41,736 bases of DNA from a virus, in IMG/VR virus record IMGVR_UViG_3300025133_000246, positions 1-41,736 of that record. One strand, 5' to 3'. A program made the position numbers and the translations under genes. The notes under the pieces are model-generated. The model was given only the letters and a program-made list of their open reading frames with translations, was not told where the DNA came from and searched no databases. Shown piece after piece: positions 8,601-16,688 of the stretch; position 1 is the first letter of the stretch, and every line of letters begins with the position of its first letter.

Positions 8601-9272
8601 TCAGTCCTGGTCGTCGTAGAAGCTAGAGTTGGCAGAGCCTGTCAGCGTACCCAGAGATGAGACCTCGCTTGGACCTGTGAGAGGAGCATCAAGGACGCCT
8701 CTTCGCTGTAGATCACGGACATCGCCCGTGGGTCCCTCTGCATTCTGATCAAAGCCGCGCTGCTGGTGGAACGGATCCTGAATTGCATCGCTGTCAGAGT
8801 AGTTTTCATCCGTCGGACCCTTGAGCTTTGAGATGAAGAGGCTGCGACGAGCTTCCTTGCCCGTGAGCTTCATCCCGCCCGTGAATTCGATCTGGCCATA
8901 GATGTTGTGAGTCGTTCGAGCTGATGTGACCTCAAAGAACTGCGGACCATAACTGAAGAAGTCACCTTCAGCAAGCCGGATGTCCTTGTTGATCATGTCA
9001 CGATGCGGAATGAACGCAGTTACTGACGTGAACTCTTCTGTTCCGAACTGGTTTGTTCGAACGTCTTCTGGTTCCCACTCAACGAGAGCATCGATACGAA
9101 TGGGCTTTTCGAAGATCTTGTTTACAGCTTCCTGGTAGACGTCATGAACTTTCGTCTTGATCTCAGAAATCGGGTACAGCACGATAGTCTGGCCAACAAC
9201 ATCCTTGACCAGCTCTTTGTTGAGATCGTTAATGAAGTCAATCTCGCGAGGCGTAATAAACAGTCGTGCCAT
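8601..9272 (-). CDS. Neck protein, gp14-like
   Basis: A 223-residue protein lying directly after the gp13-like gene and before the gp15-like gene, the order of T4 genes 13, 14 and 15. The core contains TAFIPHRDMINKDIRLAEGDFFSYGPQFFEVTSA, recalling the segment of gp14-family neck proteins where a 'low-level' loop precedes a phenylalanine-rich strand. The last 70 residues are polar and probably disordered. SD GAGG lies before the ATG. The neck role (joining the completed head to the tail) follows from family and position, and similarity to T4 gp14 is weak by eye. Confidence 0.55.
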   Translation of the reverse strand: MARLFITPREIDFINDLNKELVKDVVGQTIVLYPISEIKTKVHDVYQEAVNKIFEKPIRIDALVEWEPEDVRTNQFGTEEFTSVTAFIPHRDMINKDIRLAEGDFFSYGPQFFEVTSARTTHNIYGQIEFTGGMKLTGKEARRSLFISKLKGPTDENYSDSDAIQDPFHQQRGFDQNAEGPTGDVRDLQRRGVLDAPLTGPSEVSSLGTLTGSANSSFYDDQD

Positions 9273-9280
9273 TTTCTACC

Positions 9281-10450
9281 TCATCCTGTGATGATAGCCA
9301 TGCCATTGGGCATCGGAACCATTCTTAGCTGTCTTTGAATTGCTTCGGCACGATCAGCTTCCACTTCAACAAGCTTATCATACGTGAGGCTGTCAAGCAT
9401 CTCTCGAAGCTCAAGACGAAGACGGTCGATGTCTTCGCGACCCTGTGAGATGAGACTGTCACCGTTGAGTGTAAGCTCGTTCCCTGGAATAGGAACTGAC
9501 GCGAATTTTGATCGAATGTTACCCAGAAGCTCTTTGCTAATTGCCAGTGTGTACTGACGAATCCACTGTCGAGCAATACTATTGATCTTGCCGAACTGGA
9601 GATTGCCGAACGGCACATTCGAGATATTGGACACACCGTAGATAGACTGATCTGGAATCGAAGAGCTGAGTGGATTCGCTGCGAACTGGACTCTGATCCA
9701 AAGCTTTGTTCTTGTCTGAGATGACGGTGTTGGGAAGATGCGAATCTTGCGTCCCATGATCTGGTACTTGTAGTTCGACCGACGGACTCGCTGAGAGAGA
9801 TCAAGCTGGCCGGCGCGAAGAATATCTTCGAAGACCGGGAGGACGTAGAAAATCGTCTCGGGTGTGAAGCTCTCGAATGAGAACTCATTATTCATGTAGT
9901 TGACAGCCGATGACGTATCGAAGAATCGGTATGCAGCAGATGGTGAAAAGTGGAAGACTTCGCGGATGCGCATCTTGCTCTGCGGGCTGTTCTCCGGGTG
10001 ATCAAACAGTGCCACACCATTTGAACTGGTCAGCTCAGAGTAGAGATCGTAATCCTGACGACCCGGAACCAGAGTAATTGAGCCTGAGAATGAGTTGTAG
10101 CTTCCTCCAATTCCCGCTTCAACCGCGTAGGGCTCAGCAAATCGGATGAGGTACTCGAGGTTCTCACGTGGGTAGAGCTGCTCAGATCCTGAGATACTTC
10201 CTGTTGACTGTCCCAACCAATTGTTGAGCTGCGACTTGACTTGGTACTCGTTCATCAAGCGAGAGTACTCAAGAGTTGCTTCTTCGAGGCCCGCCCAGAT
10301 CTGTTTTCTAGTTAACTCGACACTTAGGATGTCGTCGCCAAGACGGCGCTTGACGAACGTGACGACTCCGTCTGCTTCTGTTTGGAAGTCAGTGTCAGTG
10401 TCAAAGAATCCGAAGGGAGTCGGACTTGTTGTGTTCACAAAGGACGGCAT
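9281..10450 (-). CDS. Neck protein, gp13-like
   Basis: A 389-residue protein with the start region FGFFDTDTDF, then VVTFVKRRLGDDILSVELTRKQIWAGLEEATLEYSRLMNEY, the arrangement seen in gp13-like neck proteins of marine T4-like phages. Further blocks are LVPGRQDYDLY, KYQIMGRKIRIFPTP and a C-terminal helical part (REDIDRLRLELREMLDSL). The neck complex seals the portal after packaging and receives the tail. AGGAG precedes the ATG, and an ATAGTTA promoter-like element lies 33 nt upstream, so gp13, gp14 and gp15 likely form one transcript. It ends 9 nt before the gp14-like ATG. Confidence 0.7.
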   Translation of the reverse strand: MPSFVNTTSPTPFGFFDTDTDFQTEADGVVTFVKRRLGDDILSVELTRKQIWAGLEEATLEYSRLMNEYQVKSQLNNWLGQSTGSISGSEQLYPRENLEYLIRFAEPYAVEAGIGGSYNSFSGSITLVPGRQDYDLYSELTSSNGVALFDHPENSPQSKMRIREVFHFSPSAAYRFFDTSSAVNYMNNEFSFESFTPETIFYVLPVFEDILRAGQLDLSQRVRRSNYKYQIMGRKIRIFPTPSSQTRTKLWIRVQFAANPLSSSIPDQSIYGVSNISNVPFGNLQFGKINSIARQWIRQYTLAISKELLGNIRSKFASVPIPGNELTLNGDSLISQGREDIDRLRLELREMLDSLTYDKLVEVEADRAEAIQRQLRMVPMPNGMAIITG

Positions 10451-10482
10451 GCCCTCTAACTCCTGTCAGATCGGCCTGCGTC

Positions 10483-10490
10483 TAACTATC
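10483..10490 (-). promoter_or_regulatory. Putative late promoter, ATAGTTA, for neck operon
   Basis: Reads GATAGTTA on the minus strand, 33 nt upstream of the gp13-like start in a 159-nt gap. It fits ATASKTA. The same gap also carries an RNA pseudoknot-like arrangement at 10567-10602. Confidence 0.5.
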
Positions 10491-10566
10491 TGCGGACATC
10501 CGTTCCAGACTCGCCGAAGCAAAACCAGCTTAGGGGCGAAGATACTCTCTAGATGCTGCTGGGGAC

Positions 10567-10602
10567 TCTTAGAATGGTCTAGAAGTGCTCTAAGAACTAG
10601 AC
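10567..10602 (-). other. Possible H-type RNA pseudoknot after the 10610-10891 gene
   Basis: On the minus strand two inverted repeats interleave. GTCTAG (10602-10597) pairs with CTAGAC (10582-10577), and TCTTAGA (10595-10589) pairs with TCTAAGA (10573-10567). Loops are 1, 6 and 3 nt, which is sterically possible for an H-type pseudoknot. A small TGGGT/ACCCA hairpin over the stop codon lies just upstream (10604-10617). The element sits in the 3' untranslated part of the small-gene transcript. Its function is unknown. Confidence 0.35.
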
Positions 10603-10609
10603 TTGGGTA

Positions 10610-10891
10610 TCAACCCAGGGGAGTTGTATCTTGCTCTGGAATGATAGCCCGTGTATCCCACCATTCAACAGAATTATCGACCAGGACCAGCCAGCCCGCT
10701 CTTGTATTTGGCTCTCCGCCAGTGGGCATCGTGAAATCTAAGAGCTTTCCCTTGTGTTCGATTTTCATTGAGAGTGGACCAGATCCTCGATCAAAGATGA
10801 TCTCGGGTTCAATGAGAATCCCCAACTGATCACTCTTGCGATAGTGCGCCTTTCGATGCCTGACGAGATCACCCTCTTTCATTGATCTCAT
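10610..10891 (-). CDS. Small barrel-like protein, paralogue 2
   Basis: A 93-residue protein of unknown function. The N-terminus MKEGDLVRHRK...QLGILIEP and the later GWLVLVDNSVEWWD strand pattern resemble small SH3/KOW-like beta barrels. The upstream neighbour has the same layout (VGDIV...EVGLIVE...VVLLNGHLTRWSP), so the two look like diverged duplicates. The coding region overlaps the end of the upstream gene by 20-odd nt. Two in-frame ATGs exist at 10891 and 10882; the second gives a better match to the neighbour's N-terminus, and neither has a strong ribosome site. Confidence 0.6.
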   Translation of the reverse strand: MRSMKEGDLVRHRKAHYRKSDQLGILIEPEIIFDRGSGPLSMKIEHKGKLLDFTMPTGGEPNTRAGWLVLVDNSVEWWDTRAIIPEQDTTPLG

Positions 10892-11120
10892 CTGTCTGGC
10901 GTCGAATAAGTGCTAGATTTCCCGGGCTCCATCGAGTAAGATGCCCATTCAAAAGAACGACAAATATGGGCACTGACACCGGGACAGCGAAACCACAATC
11001 GTTGAGAACTTCGTCGATGTCGTCATGCTCTTCAAATACATCAGCAGACTCTTCTACAATCAAGCCTACTTCGTCGGTAGTCTCCCAAGGAAACCCAACG
11101 ATATCACCTACACGGAACAC
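10869..11120 (-). CDS. Small barrel-like protein, paralogue 1 (GTG start)
   Basis: An 83-residue acidic protein of unknown function. The start codon is GTG, supported by GAGGTG five nt upstream. The sequence VGDIVGFPWETTDEVGLIVEE and PIFVVLLNGHLTRWSPGNLALI suggests a small all-beta barrel. The following gene repeats this layout and overlaps it. The pair sits between the putative decoration protein and the neck operon. A regulatory or assembly role is possible but there is no direct evidence. Confidence 0.6.
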   Translation of the reverse strand: MFRVGDIVGFPWETTDEVGLIVEESADVFEEHDDIDEVLNDCGFAVPVSVPIFVVLLNGHLTRWSPGNLALIRRQTDEINERG

Positions 11121-11191
11121 TACTGCACCTCACGCCTCATTCTTCTACAGAAGAGACGCAAGGTACAAAAGAGAGCTACCCGATGGTTAAA

Positions 11192-11620
11192 TCAGGAAGA
11201 CGGCGTCGAGAGTACAACCGAACCTGAGTTGCCCATGATCAGGTAGTTTAGACCATCACTCTGCATCATAACAGACGAACCGACGACATTCTGCAGATCT
11301 GCTCTGGCGCCGTGGGTGTTGCCGTCGGTTAGTGTCAAGGTGTCCTGTGTGACCTGCGAGCTTGACATCTGGTGGTTGTGAGCACTTAGGGAACGAATTG
11401 TGAAGAACGCACCAGCTACATCAGCAGGATCTGGTAGAACCAGGCTAGCGTTTGCTGTACCGCTAATGGTGTAAACACCACCGCGAGTGAGTGTCTGTGA
11501 GCCAGTTAGCGCTGTGACGATGCTCTTCTGACCCTTGTGTAGAGTAAAAGCACCCTTCACAACAAAGCCAGAGCCTGGTGAGGTTACTGCACCACGAGAA
11601 TCTACTGTAGTCTTAGCCAT
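11192..11620 (-). CDS. Putative head decoration or fibre-like structural protein
   Basis: A 142-residue protein rich in Ser, Thr, Gly and Val, with a strand-rich pattern (ALTGSQTLTRGGVYTISG, NASLVLPDPADVAGAFFTIRS, SDGLNYLIMGNSGSVVL). This resembles the repetitive beta folds used in phage decoration proteins and fibre tips. It follows the major capsid gene after a strong terminator and has its own GGAGG ribosome site. It may be an accessory capsid surface protein expressed in its own transcript. No family is recognised with certainty. Confidence 0.55.
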   Translation of the reverse strand: MAKTTVDSRGAVTSPGSGFVVKGAFTLHKGQKSIVTALTGSQTLTRGGVYTISGTANASLVLPDPADVAGAFFTIRSLSAHNHQMSSSQVTQDTLTLTDGNTHGARADLQNVVGSSVMMQSDGLNYLIMGNSGSVVLSTPSS

Positions 11621-11647
11621 GAGTTAAGCCCTCCTTCAAGGCGTAGG

Positions 11648-11655
11648 TAAGTAGG
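11648..11655 (-). promoter_or_regulatory. Possible weak late promoter (CTACTTA)
   Basis: Reads CCTACTTA on the minus strand, 28 nt upstream of the putative decoration gene. It differs from ATASKTA at the first base but is in the right place, directly downstream of the capsid-gene terminator, where a new promoter would be needed. Confidence 0.3.
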
Positions 11656-11700
11656 ACTTCAACAAACTTTAGTTTTCAAGTGTTTGAAACTAGTATCAGA

Positions 11701-11735
11701 GAAACAGAAAAGGGGAGCTCCGAAGAGCTCCCCTT
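11701..11735 (-). terminator. Rho-independent terminator after major capsid gene
   Basis: On the minus strand a perfect 11-bp stem (AAGGGGAGCTC with GAGCTCCCCTT) closes a TTCG tetraloop and runs into TTTTCTGTTTC. It begins about 20 nt after the major capsid stop codon. It is the clearest intrinsic terminator in the window and separates the head operon from the decoration/neck genes. Confidence 0.9.
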
Positions 11736-11755
11736 CATTCTTCACCCGAGAGGGC

Positions 11756-13663
11756 TTAGATGATGTTCAGGTCCAGGACCGTCACCGTACCGTAGAAGTC
11801 GGCGCGAACCATCTTCTTACCGTACCGAGTCATCACACCCTTACGAGGAGTGAAGTCCTCAGGAGCGAAGATCGTCGGGGTCACGATGAGAGGAACGTAC
11901 GGAGCGTAGACGTATCCAGTCTCCAGGTAGCTGCCTCCCTTGTAACCAACGAGGATTCGGTTTCTCGGGAAGTACGGATCCTTGTACACCGTGAAGCGGT
12001 TGGACAGAGTACCAACGGCCTCAGCACCAATGCTGAACGGCGCGCCAACCTGGCCCATTCCGTCGATCGACAGGGAAGGCTTGTAGAGGACCGATGCCTC
12101 CAGGATGGTGCAGACATCAGGCGAGGTGACGATGAAGTTCGCCGCGCCGCGAAGCGTCTTACGGTGGATCTGGTTGGCAACATCGATGATTGTCTCGATG
12201 AGAGTCTCGTACCACTCACGAACCGTACCAGTGAACTGCGGGCCAGTAGCCAGCGTGCTCGACAGGGTCTGCTCCGCACCAGTCTCCTTGTTGACGAACT
12301 TGCCAGGAGCACGGCTCCAGTAGAAGTTCGCGCCCTGTGCCTCGTGAATGAGGTCGCCGAGGATCTCTCGGTCAATCTCAAGGGCAACCTGCTCAGAGAG
12401 AATCTGAGTGAGCTCCACCTCAGCGTCGAGGCTGTGGTAAGCGTTCAGGTCCTGAGCGAGCTCAGGAGACCAGCGAGCACGCAGCTTACGGGTCTGTGCC
12501 GTCACGGCAATCGACTCAATCTTGATGTCGATTTCAGGGATTGCAGGAGACGGCTGAGTCGCGAAGTCGGACTCGAAGGTCGGGATGGTGAGTGCCGAAG
12601 CGTCACCATTGACATCGAGACCTGCAGCGACGACGTAGGAAGCCGAGAGGTTGGTGGTTCCAGCCGAAACGTGAGCACCAGAAACAACGGCCATCAGGAC
12701 GGAGTTAGCGGTGGTACGTGTAACGTGTGGGTTCGAAGTGAACACGCCGCCCGAGTAGGTACCGAGCTGGTTGAGACGACGAACGTTGACGATGTTGCTT
12801 CCACCCTGGACGGAACCAGGAAGAGCAGCCAGACCGGAGGCAGCGAGACCCGCGCTGAAGAGCGAGAAGTCCTTGACCATGGTCAGGTCGACGTTAGCAT
12901 CGAATGCGTTCAGGTCGATCATCATGAACGAGAAGCGACCGGTGGAGTCCAGAGTATTGTTCTCAGCATCAACCTCAATGAGGTTGGTGATCTGAGGGTC
13001 GAACATCATGTGACGTCCATCAGTACCCGTCGCGAAGGCCAGCGAACCGGCTGCGAGAGTAGCGCCACCTGCCCAAGCACCAGAAGCCACGATGAGACCG
13101 GCCGTTAGAACGGACGTGCTGTGGATCTTGGTGTAGGAAGTACCAACGAGGTCGTACTGACCGCCGGCGGCCAGCGAACCAGAGCGAATGCCCTTGCCAA
13201 CCGGGCTGTTGTAGATGGACTGACCAACGTCGTAGGTCTCGGCACCAGCTGCACCAGCGGCGCCAGTCTGGAGGTTAGCGTCACCACCGACGCGAGTACC
13301 GTAAGTGTAGTCCAGGTAGAAGAGCAGGCCAGAAGGCAGGCTCATCGGCTGAATCGACACCAGCTCGTTGGCAACAAGGCCACCGAAGACTCGACGAACG
13401 ATTGGGAATGCAATGTTGCTGAAACCGCGGATGTCGCCGCTGCTGGAGCCTGCTCCGCCGCCAGTGCTAAGAGACGAAGTCTCTCGCAGAAGCTGCATTG
13501 CCTGGTTCTCGAGCATGCGTGCCATGTTCTCGCGCTTGGTCTTCTCGAGACCACGCAGGAGACCAGTACGGCTCCACTTCTCAACGAGAGCGTTGGACTC
13601 GCGAGCGAGGTGACGCTCGCGAATGCCCTCAGTGAGCTGTCCAAGGGTGAAGTTCTTACCCAT
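11756..13663 (-). CDS. gp23: Major capsid protein, gp23-like
   Basis: A 635-residue major head protein, starting at MGKNF, where GAGGAG lies 10 nt upstream (an upstream in-frame GTG overlaps that site and is less likely). The first 60 residues are a charged helical prohead segment ending MLENQAMQLLRE, followed by a Ser/Gly-rich stretch. L-R-E at residue 61 is a good site for cleavage by the gp21-type protease, about where T4 gp23 is cut (residue 65). Then AFPIVRRVFGGLVANELVSIQPMSLPSG matches the gp23 fold entry (VRRAIP...GVQPMNSPTG in T4). A short CACAG/CTGTG hairpin (13679-13691) abuts the ribosome site. The terminator follows the stop. Confidence 0.93.
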   Translation of the reverse strand: MGKNFTLGQLTEGIRERHLARESNALVEKWSRTGLLRGLEKTKRENMARMLENQAMQLLRETSSLSTGGGAGSSSGDIRGFSNIAFPIVRRVFGGLVANELVSIQPMSLPSGLLFYLDYTYGTRVGGDANLQTGAAGAAGAETYDVGQSIYNSPVGKGIRSGSLAAGGQYDLVGTSYTKIHSTSVLTAGLIVASGAWAGGATLAAGSLAFATGTDGRHMMFDPQITNLIEVDAENNTLDSTGRFSFMMIDLNAFDANVDLTMVKDFSLFSAGLAASGLAALPGSVQGGSNIVNVRRLNQLGTYSGGVFTSNPHVTRTTANSVLMAVVSGAHVSAGTTNLSASYVVAAGLDVNGDASALTIPTFESDFATQPSPAIPEIDIKIESIAVTAQTRKLRARWSPELAQDLNAYHSLDAEVELTQILSEQVALEIDREILGDLIHEAQGANFYWSRAPGKFVNKETGAEQTLSSTLATGPQFTGTVREWYETLIETIIDVANQIHRKTLRGAANFIVTSPDVCTILEASVLYKPSLSIDGMGQVGAPFSIGAEAVGTLSNRFTVYKDPYFPRNRILVGYKGGSYLETGYVYAPYVPLIVTPTIFAPEDFTPRKGVMTRYGKKMVRADFYGTVTVLDLNII

Positions 13664-13723
13664 GATGTTTTTTCTCCTCACAGAATCTGTGAAATTTTGA
13701 GTTCTCTTCGCGAGACCCGTTGG

Positions 13724-15454
13724 TTAGTCGTTGGAAGGAATACCAGCGAGCTGTGCCCACCTGTCTGTTGTGGAGCCACCGCGAGCAGAGCTCGAAGCAG
13801 AGCCGCGACGACGGGATGAACCACCAGCGGATCGATGTGCAGTCTCAGTCAGGGATCCAGACTTCTTGCTCCGCTTCCCACCGAGGGAATCAGTGAAGCC
13901 CTTGTACAGCAACTTGACCTCACGTAGAGTCTTGGCATTGTCCAGGGACTCGACGATGGACTTGATCTGTCCCTCAGAGAGTGCCTTGGAGTGTACCAGC
14001 CTATTCACGTAGAGGAGCTTGGCATTGAACAAGTTCTGTTCGTTGAGTTGCTTGCTGAGCTTGTCGACTGCTTCCTGCAGCTCAGCTACCTGCTTGCGAA
14101 GAGCTCGATTCTGTCGGCTCTCATTCTTCAGCTTGTTGAGGACTCTAGCCTCAACCTTAACGGTGCCTACAGCGTCGTGCTTGTTGAGGTCAGAATCGCT
14201 GGAATCAACGAATGCCTCACGCTCCTTGGCTGCACCACCGAAATCGTCTAGGACCTTGGGATCATCTGCGGCGCCCTCAGCGACCCGACGCATACGCGCC
14301 AGCTCCCTCTTGAGCATTCCCTCATCAATCTCAACGACCTCGTCATCAGCGAGACCAGAGACGTCCATGTCTGCCATGTCTTCCTCTCCTCCCTCGTCAC
14401 CGAGGTCAAGTTCAGTGTCCATTCCTTCCTCACCCTCGCCATCAAGGTCGTCTGAAACAACCTCAATGTCTAGAGCAGAAAGGTCGAAATCATCTTCGGG
14501 GAGACCTGTGAGCTTGAGCATCAGGTCCTCTTCATTTAGACCCATGTCGTCTGCTTCCAGCTCCATCTCGCCTTCTTCATCATCAACGTCGACGTCGAGC
14601 TCCTCTTCTTCACCACCGAAGTCGAGGTCCTCGCCACCTTCATCATCAACCATCTCGAGGTCGCCCTCACCCTCACCGGGGAGAACTTCGACATCGAGGT
14701 CGGCCAAATCTAGTTCAACATCATCAGGAAGCGCGAGCTTCAGCATGACGTCCATTTCTGTGAGCCGCTTGCGTGTGGCCATCTCCATGATCTCCTTACG
14801 AAGTGACTTGATCTCGGAGTCGAGGCCGTTGGACCTCGTTCCCACAATACCTATCACTCCCTCTTCGAGGATTCCCATCTCAAAGAGCATCTTGTCGCAC
14901 AGGCGTCCAAGAAGACCAAGGCTGCGGGTCTCGCGGCCAATGTCTGACTCGATGAGGTGAGCCCCAAAACCAAGGCTGTGACGGATACGTCGCATACGTG
15001 ACTGAGCTTCATTGACGGAAGAAGGCTTCTTTGCCTCTCTCAACGTCATGAGCGCACGTGCTGATTCCATGTTAAGAAGTAGCTCGTCGCTTCCTTCTGC
15101 CTCGAGACCGGGAGGAGTTCCGGGTCCAACGCCACCAGCGAGATCGTCATTGAGGACATCGTCGGTAGTTAGTGAATCGAGGTCGAGGGTGACCTTGCCT
15201 GCTTCATCAGGGAGAGAAACGCCTGCAGGATCACCTGCAACGTCACCATCGAGGCCTCCTTCGAGGTCTCCCATTGCGCCGAGCAGAATATCGTCCTCAG
15301 CACCTACGGGATCCTCAGAGAGAATCTGGCGCTCGATGAGTGCACGAATGCGAGGCGAGATGGCCTCGACGACTGCCCGAGTAGCATTGTCCTCAGCAGC
15401 CTTGCGGAGCTGCTGAGCCTCGAGAATTGCTTCTTGGTAAAGGCTCGTTGACAT
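13724..15454 (-). CDS. gp22: Prohead scaffold (core) protein, gp22-like
   Basis: A 576-residue, very acidic protein between the protease and capsid genes, the place of T4 gene 22. The start MSTSLYQEAILEAQQL resembles the T4 core and internal-protein leaders and has a potential I-L-E protease site at residue 12. Residues 233-292 and 309-364 are an internal duplication (MLKL...LPDD...LDL..LDVEV, then a Glu/Asp/Gly run). Residues around 420-510 are probably coiled coil. The C-terminus ends DRWAQLAGIPSND, echoing the end of the 17030-17530 protein. It is about twice the length of T4 gp22 (269 residues). An ATACGTA element lies 28 nt upstream. Confidence 0.85.
   Translation of the reverse strand: MSTSLYQEAILEAQQLRKAAEDNATRAVVEAISPRIRALIERQILSEDPVGAEDDILLGAMGDLEGGLDGDVAGDPAGVSLPDEAGKVTLDLDSLTTDDVLNDDLAGGVGPGTPPGLEAEGSDELLLNMESARALMTLREAKKPSSVNEAQSRMRRIRHSLGFGAHLIESDIGRETRSLGLLGRLCDKMLFEMGILEEGVIGIVGTRSNGLDSEIKSLRKEIMEMATRKRLTEMDVMLKLALPDDVELDLADLDVEVLPGEGEGDLEMVDDEGGEDLDFGGEEEELDVDVDDEEGEMELEADDMGLNEEDLMLKLTGLPEDDFDLSALDIEVVSDDLDGEGEEGMDTELDLGDEGGEEDMADMDVSGLADDEVVEIDEGMLKRELARMRRVAEGAADDPKVLDDFGGAAKEREAFVDSSDSDLNKHDAVGTVKVEARVLNKLKNESRQNRALRKQVAELQEAVDKLSKQLNEQNLFNAKLLYVNRLVHSKALSEGQIKSIVESLDNAKTLREVKLLYKGFTDSLGGKRSKKSGSLTETAHRSAGGSSRRRGSASSSARGGSTTDRWAQLAGIPSND
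14363..14758 (-). repeat. Internal duplication within scaffold gene
   Basis: Two copies of a roughly 55-60-residue acidic unit lie at residues 233-292 and 309-364 of the scaffold protein. Both open with (D/E)xMLKL, continue with LP(D/E)DD and a LDLxxLD(V/I)EV motif, and end in Glu/Asp/Gly-rich sequence. The similarity is at protein level; DNA identity looks lower. Confidence 0.6.
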
Positions 15455-15481
15455 GTTACTTGGTTCCTACTCCACGTGGGT

Positions 15482-15489
15482 TACGTATG
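15482..15489 (-). promoter_or_regulatory. Putative late promoter, ATACGTA, for scaffold and capsid
   Basis: Reads CATACGTA on the minus strand, 28 nt upstream of the scaffold ATG in the gap after the 15507-16163 gene. It matches ATASKTA and would serve scaffold plus major capsid, whose transcript would end at 11701-11735. Confidence 0.5.
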
Positions 15490-15506
15490 CGTCTCAACAA
15501 CAAAGG

Positions 15507-16163
15507 TTACCAGCCGAATTCAGTCTCTGTGACTTCTTCTTCGTCCGAATCCTCTCCAGACAGGAAAGACTGTTCATAGTCTCTCGTCAGGGACAAGTGC
15601 GTGTTTTGGGCCTTCTCTAAAGAACGCTCAGCAGATGTGGGCACATCCTCAAGCCGGTAGGCTGGAGGTGTTACATCTGATACCATCGGGGGCGGTGCAC
15701 CAAACCAGCCTGCTTTCGAACCGATCTTTGTTGTTCGGTCTGCGCCAGTGTTGAACTGGGATACGGGCTTATGCTCGTTTCCGCCCGAGCCTGCTGCCGT
15801 TCTATAGATGCCCGTCATGGGCGACGTAGTCTGCGCTTCGCCAAGGCCCCGCTGAGATGTGTGCGCGAGACTTCCTCTGTCAGCATGATTGCCAGAGTTG
15901 CGATGAGACCTGTGGCCCGTCTTCTTCAGGAAGACATCTTCTGATGCTTCGTCTGCCCAGAGATCTTCTGTCTCAACGGCGTCGTCGAGTTCGGTTGGTT
16001 CTTCCGTATACGGAAACTCGCCGGATGCAGAATACTCGCCGCCGACGCCAGTCGGCGTCGAAGCTCGGCCGTAACCCATGCCAACTCGAGCATCTTTAGA
16101 GGCTGCGCCTCCGGTGAACTCGAGCAAGGCCCTACGTCGGTAAAACTCAACCAAACGGCTCAA
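15507..16163 (-). CDS. Putative prohead core/internal protein (TTG start)
   Basis: A 218-residue protein of unknown function. It starts at TTG, decided by a perfect AGGAGG five nt upstream. The leader MSRLVEFYRRRALLEF is basic and carries an L-L-E site at residue 15, matching the (I/L)-x-E processing rule of T4 gp21 substrates. The remainder is polar, Gly/Ser/Thr-rich and ends in an acidic tail (EDSDEEEVTETEFGW), with little predicted fold. The position between protease and scaffold suggests a core component or internal head protein. This is inference from leader and location. Confidence 0.65.
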   Translation of the reverse strand: MSRLVEFYRRRALLEFTGGAASKDARVGMGYGRASTPTGVGGEYSASGEFPYTEEPTELDDAVETEDLWADEASEDVFLKKTGHRSHRNSGNHADRGSLAHTSQRGLGEAQTTSPMTGIYRTAAGSGGNEHKPVSQFNTGADRTTKIGSKAGWFGAPPPMVSDVTPPAYRLEDVPTSAERSLEKAQNTHLSLTRDYEQSFLSGEDSDEEEVTETEFGW

Positions 16164-16175
16164 GAGAACCTCCTA

Positions 16176-16649
16176 TCAGGAGCTGCTCTTACCGAACAGG
16201 TAGTCGCCGATGGTCTGCTTGGCAACAACCTTTGATGTCGAAGAAGGCGAAACGAGTCCACCCTCACCAGAGCCATACTCTGTGCCAGGATCTGCTGGCC
16301 ACTCGGCGGGCGGCTCGGGGATGTCTGTTGCAAGCATGCTGCCCGGCCCAGGAGAGCCGGGAGCAGGAGCATAAGGACTGCCTGGTAGTCCGCCGCCGCC
16401 TGTCTTGACATCTTCAAGATTCGGTGCATCGCTAAAGTCACGATCAAACGTACCGAATGTGTGTCCGCTGTCGTTGACACCGTTGGTGATGAGCAGGTCA
16501 TTTCCCTGATCATGAACAACAGAATCTGTCAACTCACCCGCATGAATGGGCGACGCCGGAAACAAAGCCTGCATTGTGGCAGTATCCGAGGAGCCGTTAG
16601 CTCGCTCAGTCGAGACTGCTTCTACAGTGATCTGCTTATGAGTGGGCAT
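16176..16649 (-). CDS. Hypothetical protein in head-assembly cluster
   Basis: A 157-residue protein without a recognised family. It is low in complexity, with a Gly/Pro-rich middle (residues about 84-115) and an acidic character, ending KQTIGDYLFGKSSS. GAGGTAACA precedes the ATG. It lies between the small basic core-like gene and the TTG-start gene. Its N-terminus (MPTHKQITVEAV) only loosely resembles the leaders of its neighbours. It is probably disordered and may be a core or internal protein. Confidence 0.65.
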   Translation of the reverse strand: MPTHKQITVEAVSTERANGSSDTATMQALFPASPIHAGELTDSVVHDQGNDLLITNGVNDSGHTFGTFDRDFSDAPNLEDVKTGGGGLPGSPYAPAPGSPGPGSMLATDIPEPPAEWPADPGTEYGSGEGGLVSPSSTSKVVAKQTIGDYLFGKSSS

Positions 16650-16688
16650 TGTTACCTCAGATAGGGGTTAGCAGACAGAAGGGTGCTC

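Noticed and set aside
11121-11191. tRNA-like folding in a short gap
   Set aside because: Only a small CTTCT/AGAAG hairpin; no cloverleaf, no T-arm GTTCRA or acceptor stem.
11684-13108. Long plus-strand ORF of 474 codons opposite the capsid gene
   Set aside because: It is the antisense shadow of the major capsid gene: Arg/Ser/Glu-rich with no family motifs, while the minus strand encodes unmistakable gp23.
14845-14853. ATAGGTA match inside the scaffold gene
   Set aside because: It matches the late-promoter motif but lies in coding sequence far from any start codon; kept only as a caution on motif specificity.
14019-14960. Plus-strand Ser/Arg-rich ORF of 313 codons
   Set aside because: Complement of the Asp/Glu-rich scaffold coding region; the Ser/Arg bias is the expected antisense of GAN codons.
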